Shown: positions 57,325 to 64,000 of the stretch, piece after piece
How the letters are laid out: every line of letters starts with the position of its first letter
Position numbering within the stretch: the stretch's first letter is position 1
Assembly: GCA_016648135.1 (NCBI GenBank)
Contig: JADDOH010004219.1
Location: 1-64,000 of the forward strand
Source of the DNA: Agrypnia vestita
Lineage: Eukaryota; Arthropoda; Insecta; Trichoptera; Phryganeidae
DNA: 64,000 bases
Reading direction: 5' to 3'
Made by a program: the position numbers and the translations under genes
The notes under the pieces: model-generated
Database searches by the model: none
What the model saw: only the letters and a program-made list of their open reading frames with translations
Told to the model about the DNA's origin: nothing

Positions 57325-57905
57325 AATAATAATAATAATTGGATTATTTATATAGCGCTGTTTTCGTGAGTACTCACCTCAAGGGCGCTTCACACAAAAC
57401 AACTTACTGCATAAAAACACTTATTTACTATTACTTATTCATTAGGTGATATGCAAAAAATGGAATTAACATTTAAAACTATAATAGTTGGGAGTGCTAG
57501 AAAGAGAATCAGGTATTTTCGCGGAGTGCATACTAGGAGTGGGAAACGTTACGTAGCGTTGTAACGATCTGATTCTATAGGTTTTTATATGATTGTCTAA
57601 AAAAATGCGTCTTTAGTTGTTTTCTGAACTGTGATAAGCTACTACCTACTTTATTCCACAAATTTGGTCCAGCCGCCGCGAAAGCACGGTCACCGAAATT
57701 GGTTTTGTGGACACGATTTACTTGAACTAATCTATTTGTATTAGATTATTAGTTAGTTGTTTATTTGTATTAGATATTAGTTAGTTGTCTGTTATTTGCG
57801 GAAAATGGAATGCAGAAGTCGATAATGTATTGAGGGGCCATGTTGTGAATAGCCTTGAATATTGTGAGGCATAACTTATATTCAATCCTCTCTGCACATT
57901 TAAGA
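57325..57905 (-). mobile_element. CR1/L2-like LINE 3' end (main part)
   Basis: The minus strand encodes ERIEYKLCLTIFKAIHNMAP and QYIIDF, then, after a repeat-expanded insertion, NFGDRAFAAAGPNLWNKVGS and FRKQLKTHFF. It stops at 57575-57577. These are hallmarks of CR1/L2-type polymerase C-termini. The 3' UTR holds the CAAGGGCGCTTCACAC / ATAGCGCT hairpin region, and the tail is an ATT microsatellite at 57327-57341. Confidence 0.9.
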
Positions 57906-58255
57906 TATGCGCAGGCTTTGATACCAACTCAAAACAAAACTCCTTTATGTACAGATCCACAAATTCATTTAACACAAACTATCACCACATTGACATTTTC
58001 AACTCAACAATAAGAAACATAAAACAAATAATATCTACACTACCGCACCCAAACTAATTCGTACTTTATATCTTCCCTTCTCTCCCGTCCCACATTCCCC
58101 TCCACCGCCTCCACTCGCTATTAAAGTAAGTTAAAGTAAATTACTATATTCAGTGGAAAAATTGTAATTGGCATAATTTTAAAAACCATTATTTCATATT
58201 TGTTAAGATTGTTGTTTTGCTGTTAATTTTCCCCAAAATAAAATAAATAAATAAA
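57906..58255 (+). mobile_element. Jockey-like LINE 3' end inserted in the CR1/L2-like LINE
   Basis: The frame 57917-58057 reads FDTNSKQNSFMYRSTNSFNT and IDIFNSTIRNIKQIISTL, closely related to the LINE C-termini at 12912-13627 and 26345-26935. The 3' UTR ends in an AAAATAAATAAATAAATA tail. Both flanks are CR1/L2-like LINE sequence. Confidence 0.85.
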
Positions 58256-58345
58256 TACGCCGTTAATAAGTCTTGCAGCGGCATTAAATACAGATTGTAG
58301 TTTGATGATAGCACTCTTTCAATGCTTGTGAAAATACCAATAGCA
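58256..58345 (-). mobile_element. CR1/L2-like LINE, upstream part beyond the insertion
   Basis: The minus strand reads IKLQSVFNAAARLINGV, the L-Q-x-V-x-N-A-A-A-R-L motif that lies just upstream of the R-I-x-Y-K segment in this clade. About 25 residues are missing at the junction. Confidence 0.85.
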
Positions 58346-58539
58346 TTTTATTTACGATACAGATGTTTGTAAGTACAACATTATTTTGTTTTTAATCAGA
58401 CACCAACGGAGTACTGGGTACAAGATACATAAAAAACAATACATTATTATTTAAAACTGAGCCTACTACCCCAATTAAAATTGTCTTCTGCCTGCTACAT
58501 GTATATGTATATTTAGTGTATCAATGTATAGACGTACCA

Positions 58540-58990
58540 CTATAACTAGGCGTGCGAGGGAGGGCGTCGCTGTCGCGTAACAGAAGTTGTTAGGGTGTAA
58601 ATTTATTACACAATATGTACAGAATGTCCGGTGACCGATGTCGTATTAAATACAGAAATTTGGTCGGGCAGCACTAAAGAAACCGTGCAGTAATGGCGGC
58701 CGTTCTATCTGTCAAACTGTCAGACGGTAATATCGGTCCATTATTCGCTTTTTCAGCTTCGCAAAACTTTAATACTTCATTGGCAATTGTTCTCGCACCA
58801 TCCCGGACTGTTTAGGATGTTTTGGACATAGCAATTAAGTGTATATTGGTAATCAAGATGACACAGCTCGCGCTCAAAGACGAGAATGAACTGAATGACA
58901 GGGCGAGGGGTTACCGCCGGGTGCGGGCGGGGCGGGTTTTAGTTCCAAATTCGCCGCACGCCAAGTGACGTTAAGCAAGCAATAGTGTAA
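58540..58990. other. GC-rich, CpG-rich block
   Basis: In a window that is about two-thirds A+T, this block contains GGGGTTACCGCCGGGTGCGG, then GCGGGGCGGGTTTTAG, and several CG dinucleotides. No reading frame is convincing. It could be a promoter-proximal region or a fragment of a GC-rich repeat. Confidence 0.35.
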
Positions 58991-59134
58991 TCATGTAAAA
59001 ATATTTAAATAAACAATGTGTTCTATGGATTCAGGTTTTTGTTAAAAAAATGGATGTTGTGTAGGAGTGACCTTTTGAAAGATGATAGGGTATCTGCAAG
59101 AAAATCAGCACCCATGTCAGGGTCAGCATAATAT

Positions 59135-59641
59135 ACAGGGTGTAACAGAGCTAGTCCACAATACTTTACAACCTGTGGATGGATTCCTGCCTTGATTATG
59201 CGTCGAAAATGTTCAATAATCTATTATCAAATATCAATAGTTGTGGAGTTATGCAATATCAAAGTTTGCATTTTTTTTCGATATTTCCGAGTTATTTTTT
59301 TCAAAGCGTTGAAGCATCATTACAGTAACTTACATTGATTACTAAAAGTTCATTCGTTTCAATAAAAGTTAAATAAATAATAAAAATCCTGAAACAATTC
59401 CAATTGGAATTGGAAGGTTTTTATCATTTTATTTTACTTGTATTAAAGGGAATGAATTTTTCACATTCGATATAACTTACTGTAATGATTATTGATAGTC
59501 CAACAGCAAAAAATACGTCAGAAATATTGAAAAAAATGCAAATTTTGATGTCGCATATCTCCTTGAAAACTTTCGACTCACAATCAAAGCAGGAATCCAC
59601 GTGTAAAGTATTGTGGACTAGCTCTGTTACGCCCTGCACAT
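59135..59641. mobile_element. Foldback family F, terminus type B, copy 2
   Basis: It begins ACAGGGTGTAACAGAGCTAG and ends CTAGCTCTGTTACGCCCTG. Interior boxes and the central TTCCAATTGGAATTGGAAGG are present. Overlapping frames at 59424-59804 and 59485-59679 are by-products. Confidence 0.93.
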
Positions 59642-59894
59642 TGTATGTACGACACATTCTGGTGATGGGAGAAAAATAAGCAACATTTTTAGAATGCTGG
59701 CTTATTCCAAAGGACTCCGAATTTCTTATAAAGATTTTAAGATGCCAATTTATGTCAGATAAAGAGAGAGACTCAATAGCTCCACTGAGAATCTTGTGTA
59801 ACACAACAAAATCGGATATTTTTGGTCGTGACTCAAGTTAGTGCATTTTTAAAGAGGCAAGACGAATCTCGTAGCCGTAAAGATTTTCATAATA

Positions 59895-60359
59895 CAGTCG
59901 TCACTCTCTGTAACGAAACTCCCTATAGCGAAAAACTCTCTATAACGTAAAAATGAACCCGACCTGTTTGGTTTTCCATAAAAACCTATGTATTAATTCA
60001 CTCTCTATAACGAAATAGTTCACTCTTTACAGCGAAAAAATTGGTATAATATCGCCGAAAAGGGGACATATAGAAAAACCGTTTCTTGGAATTTTCTTGT
60101 CGCCGGACACGCGAAATATTTACTAGTGGCGAGCGATGTTCACAAAAACATCATCCACGGCTTGCTGGGGAGGATGTGGCTGGAGCTACGAAGTAATCTC
60201 CATATCAGGATACCAAACAAGTAAATAGATAAATAAATTATTTACGCTTTACTTACACGGACACAAGTTAATTTCGTTCCTCACTCTTTATAACGAAAAC
60301 TCCCTATAACGAAATAAATTGCTCGGTCCCTTGGATTTCGTCATAGAGAGTGACGACTG
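59895..60359. mobile_element. pogo/Tigger-like MITE with TA target duplication
   Basis: The left end is CAGTCGTCACTCTCTGTAAC and the right end is the inverse GATAGAG-type GAGAGTGACGACTG. TA flanks both ends (59893-59894 and 60360-60361). The arms carry repeated CACTCTxTATAACGAAA motifs. The interior is non-coding except for a short GC-richer stretch near 60160. The TA duplication and CAGT termini place it in the Tc1/mariner-pogo group. Confidence 0.9.
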
Positions 60360-60364
60360 TATTT

Positions 60365-62315
60365 ATATAACTTTATATAATTTTGAATATTTATCTGGGT
60401 TGAGAATACTCATACTTAATAAACACTTATACGTGCGTACACGTTATTTTAAAATTTAAATGGAATATTACTTATGCTGTGTCAATATTTTAAGTGTATT
60501 GTTTCGAAGTAGGTAGGTATATAGCGCGAACTGCAGTCGAGTTGAAATAATAAGGTAATAATATTTACACATTGTATGTACTAGTACATATTTACTTTCT
60601 GGCGGGTTGAATAGTCAGTGTGCTAGGTTTTTGAAAAAAAAAATAGCGATGGGTAGTGAGCATGGATCGCGCAGGCTCTAAAGTAAGCGTCGTAGGTACC
60701 TACCCAACAATGTATTTTTTGGTGATGTACAAAAGGTCAAGGGATCAAGGATATATTGAAAGAATCTCTTAATTCCGTGTGGTCCCGATAAGATATATTT
60801 TAGTATAATTTTGAAATGTATTCCGCTATATAGATAATATCAAGGCGACTATCCAATTATAGTTCTGTCATATATTGTAAAATTGTAGGCATCATAAAAC
60901 AATAATCAAATCTAATCGATTTTTTTATATATGAATTCTTCAGTGTGTTAGTGTTTATTTCTGTATCAGCATTTCACTAGAAAATTAAAATCACCACAGT
61001 TATTTATGTATTATATAAAATGTATTTTTCGTAAAATAAGTTGAAACACACGATTTGGAGCCACAAGTTTTAATTATAAAAAATGTAATAATTTAATATG
61101 TGTTAAATAACTTATCAACGAGTATTTTAGACAACCATACGTACTTTTTATCCATTAATTAATTAAAAATGGTTTTTTTCTCACCTGACATATCCATCCA
61201 TCCCTCGACTCGGCACGGGAATATCATTTTGGGAGTATCCATGGTTAAAAATGTCAACTGGACTCAACAACAGCACTTATTTCCCAGTTTTCCAGACCAG
61301 GAAACCACTCAACACACTCCAAAATGGCACTTAATATTCGAGGACACTGCTTGTCATCTTCAGACCAACAACAATCGCGCGTTTAATATTCAAAAAGCAC
61401 GGCACAGGCATTCACTGCTCTCTGACATGACAAGGAGCCACCATGGTGCAAATGATGACATAGCACGCAAAAACATTCAACAGAGGAATGTTTTAAAATA
61501 AACATTTCCCTTATGAAGATTTCAAGTTAAAATAAATGTTCAAATCCTTGCGCGACACAGATTTCATTCAATTCGTGGGCAATAATAACTAATTAACACA
61601 ATATAATTCTATATTTTTTAATGTTCACGTTAAAATAAATTACAAAAGGAAAAGTTACGAAAGAATTAAAATTAAATGTCTAAAACGAAACAAAAAAATT
61701 TAACTCGCGTAAATATTATTTATTATGCGTCCGGTACGACAAACACACAACTCATACACGCCCGCTCCGGCGCCGAACTGATTTGACAGAACTTGACATA
61801 TTATTCAAAAGAGTTCAAATGCGCGCGCATAGTCTTTGTGTGCTAGTTGCATGCTCTAGCGGGGAATAAACGAACCCAGAAATCTACAAGAATTAATTTT
61901 TTCATCCAGTTACTTGGCACGTTATAAAAAGTTTATGTGCATTCTGAATAATAATTCACAAAGTTATTAGAATAATAAAGAACTCAGATATTTTTCTTAC
62001 TATGGGACATTATTTTAATAGAATACAATTTCTTCGTGAATATCGCATCTAGTGATCAAAATCTGAACTATCGTACACGGTTGGTAAACCAGTAGGAATT
62101 CAGTATGCGTTCTGAATTTGTGCGGTGCGCAATTATTTAAAAGAGCTCAATTGGTTTTCCTTTTGACGCAACTGTGATTTCGAGGAGTGGCAATGATTTT
62201 CTAATTTTAAATTTATCATTTTTTAAATGTAATAAATAATATCTAAAAATAATATTTATGTATTGCGCCATCTGTTGATACAAAGGAAACTTTTTAGATC
62301 CAGTATAAAACAAAA
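60365..62315. other. Mostly unassigned stretch
   Basis: The ATG frame 61169-61501 (110 codons, with NVNWTQQQHLFPSFPDQETT and HLIFEDTACHLQTNN) has no recognised family. A CpG-richer patch with CGCCCGCTCCGGCGCCG lies at 61750-61775. No repeat boundary is seen. Confidence 0.35.
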
Positions 62316-62343
62316 ATGGCGCTCAAGGCACTTGTGGGTCAGA
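62316..62343 (+). CDS. Candidate short first coding exon (MALKALVGQ)
   Basis: CAAAAATGGC is a good insect translation start context. Nine codons (MALKALVGQ) follow, then A and a strong 5' splice site, GTAAGT, at 62344. An arthropod-style initiator (CAGT at 62301) lies 15 bp upstream, and GCGCCATCTGTTGA lies at about 62266. A start codon exon this short, with the intron running on, would give a gene extending to the right of the window. The protein cannot be named from nine residues. Confidence 0.35.
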
Positions 62344-62349
62344 GTAAGT

Positions 62350-63410
62350 AGAGAAAATTTCATTAAATTTACTGATAAAATACGTCTTAATTGCTATATA
62401 CATTACTTTTAATGAAAATTCATCTATTATTCTTTGATGACATTTAATTTTGATACATCTTTTATATCTTAAAGCGCTGAAAAGTCAAGTTATAACTTTG
62501 ACATTTCACAATTTCCACCTCTTTCGCCCACATATGAGTTTATACAAGGTAAACACTGTTTTGAGTCATAATTGAAGTGGTGTGTCATTGATAGATAATC
62601 ACCAACTTCGATATATTTGTTTTTATCGATCCCATGACGGTTTTTTTTACCCAGAAAACAACTTTTTAAAAAGTGACGTTCCAGTTGTCAAAATTATACG
62701 TCGACTCACATTAAATGCTATTTTTATATAATATAACCATAATATTTGTAAAGTTTATTGTTTAATACGTTTCGTTTATTAACTAACGCAGAGAGCATTC
62801 CAAAATAAATCTCTATATTACGTGTTTTTGGTTGACAACTCGTATTTTCGTATTGTGTCATAGTATTGATTTTTGTGGTAGGCTCTACGCTTCACGGGGG
62901 GATGGGGCTTTATGACGTCACTGAGTCAATCAATAGGCCACTGGTCCATTCTTTATACGAAAATAACTCTAGAAATAAATGTTTGTCCTACCTTCTATGC
63001 ATAATACTCATTCCAAAACTATTTTTTTATGACCTATGGGTGTAAAATAATTTGGTTACATATCTTATAAGAGATTTTTACACGGTTAAATCAGAATAAG
63101 TTGCCCTAGGCTACTATTTCTAGAATGTCATTTCTTAACATTTGAGGGCTATTTTGATGGCATTTAAAGTTCATCCAGATCTGAATAAACCTTGTACATA
63201 TAATATATGTGTATATAAAGTAGAGGCATTTAGTTAATGTCAATCATGCGGTGTAAAATTATTTTTACTGATTGAATCTAAAAAAATAATTTTGTTTTGA
63301 GCAAATTATGAGCATTAATTACGATGGTAATACATACCACGCTATCAAATTTAAAAATATTATTAACATTTTTTATTACTACATAATAATGTATTGTATG
63401 AAGATGCGAA
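62350..63410. other. Unassigned stretch, possible first intron
   Basis: AT-rich sequence without recognisable repeats. If the exon at 62316 is real, this is intron sequence. Confidence 0.35.
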
Positions 63411-63412
63411 TT

Positions 63413-63490
63413 CGGTATGACATAGGCTTCTCACACGAAGGGTTCCGGGTTCGATTCCCGGTGAGGTCACAATTAATCTTTGTGATCTAC
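63413..63490 (+). mobile_element. tRNA-derived SINE (family S1), 5' part
   Basis: GGTTCCGGGTTCGATTCCCG, GTGAGGTCACAATTAATC and TGTGATCTAC match the S1 copies at 28291-28440 and 40341-40520. It continues at 63690. Confidence 0.85.
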
Positions 63491-63689
63491 TTAATGAGGG
63501 TTAAACCGCTATTCTAACCGGTTATTTTCGGTACACTTATTTGTGGATTTGTATTTGATTGTATCGATGATTGATAACTATGATATAATAATTGCCTAGT
63601 ACCGCAAAAAATCAGTTGCCAATCGTCGATGCAATCAATTACAAATCTCAAATAACGGTTAGCGTGTCACCAGTTAAAACTCCATCACT
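63487..63689. mobile_element. Small inverted-repeat insertion in SINE
   Basis: CTAC occurs on both sides (63487-63490 and 63686-63689). The ends TTAATGAGGGTTAAACCGC and the inverse of GTTAAAACTCCATCA are imperfect inverted repeats of about 38 bp. The SINE sequence is continuous when the segment is removed. It is probably a MITE. Confidence 0.6.
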
Positions 63690-63760
63690 ACAAGCCTGGG
63701 TGTTTTGTGATGTATTTCACTTCTGTAATGTGGCGGTTTTTACATAAAAAAAATTAGTTG
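63690..63760 (+). mobile_element. tRNA-derived SINE (family S1), 3' part
   Basis: AAGCCTGGGTGTTTTGTGAT followed by CTTCTGTAATGTGGCGG and an A-rich end completes the S1 SINE. Confidence 0.85.
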
Positions 63761-64000
63761 GCTTTAGAATTAGAAAGTCAAATTAACTACATATTAGCAA
63801 AAAGCAGTTGGCTATAATCTGGCCTTGCAGGCAGCTACACTGGCCGCAGACAGTTTCTCCGGAATTGATATAAAACTAAAAAAGAACTGTAACTGTAGAG
63901 CTGATGTGATGCGTTTTACGTAAATTCTATTTTTAATTTATCTAAAATTTACAATCAATTATATTTTTCAATATTGAAACAAAGGGAGGAAGTCTACCAA

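Noticed and set aside
59424..59804. 126-codon minus frame
   Set aside because: About half of it is the right arm of foldback family F. The remainder has no signature.
1..64000. CRISPR arrays, bacterial operons or integrated virus genes
   Set aside because: No regularly spaced repeats of that kind, no dense coding and no recognisable viral protein segments were found. The sequence is eukaryotic repeat-rich DNA.

Overview
This window is AT-rich eukaryotic DNA, most likely from an insect. The evidence is the many short TAGGTAGGTACCTAC-like motifs, the TAACCTAACC-type strings, tRNA-headed SINEs with A+T-rich tails, jockey-like and CR1/L2-like LINE 3' ends, hAT-like and pogo-like MITEs, and a Penelope-like fragment. 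The order (Lepidoptera, Hemiptera or another) cannot be settled from this sequence alone. I found no complete host protein-coding gene. Nearly every recognisable protein fragment belongs to a mobile element, and almost all other open frames are short and featureless.

Layout. Positions 1-3900: a composite repeat (1-420) broken by a pogo-like end, two foldback elements, and a hAT-like element (2666-3627) that holds a SINE which in turn holds a LINE 3' end. 3715-11400: a palindromic MITE, a long foldback (5252-5734), a possible exon (7541-7789), a LINE tail, and a hAT MITE with a perfect 8-bp target duplication (9580-10238). That MITE sits just upstream of the best host-gene candidate, a secreted-peptide-like first exon (10347-10606). 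11220-28440: MITEs, a foldback with a hammerhead-like core, antisense LINE 3' ends, and an internally deleted LINE. 29218-34700: the densest nest. It holds a decayed TIR transposon with coding remnants (29415-31373), a hAT-like element filled with a LINE 3' UTR tandem array and a TCGATA-rich array (32151-33369), and an unclassified 25-bp-TIR element (33673-34665). 35800-45600: tandem repeats, a Penelope-like 3' end flanked by inverted hammerhead-bearing arms (38013-38557), a SINE, and a repeat carrying near-perfect arrays of heat-shock-element pentamers (44452-44597). 46900-52990: an antisense SINE, LINE tails, and a 1,348-bp TIR element (50517-51864) inserted in a foldback element with a clear AATT duplication. 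53900-64000: a palindromic MITE, two foldbacks, a CR1/L2-like LINE interrupted by a jockey-like LINE, a pogo-like MITE (59895-60359), a GC-rich block (58540-58990), a possible 28-nt first coding exon (62316-62343), and a SINE split by a small inverted-repeat insertion.

The window is best read as an intergenic or intronic graveyard of nested transposons, with at most two or three plausible host-gene starts. The most unusual items are the decayed TIR transposon with unnamed coding remnants, the 33-bp-TIR element with 4-bp duplications, the Penelope/hammerhead structure, the heat-shock-element array, and the foldback family that carries three different termini on a shared interior.
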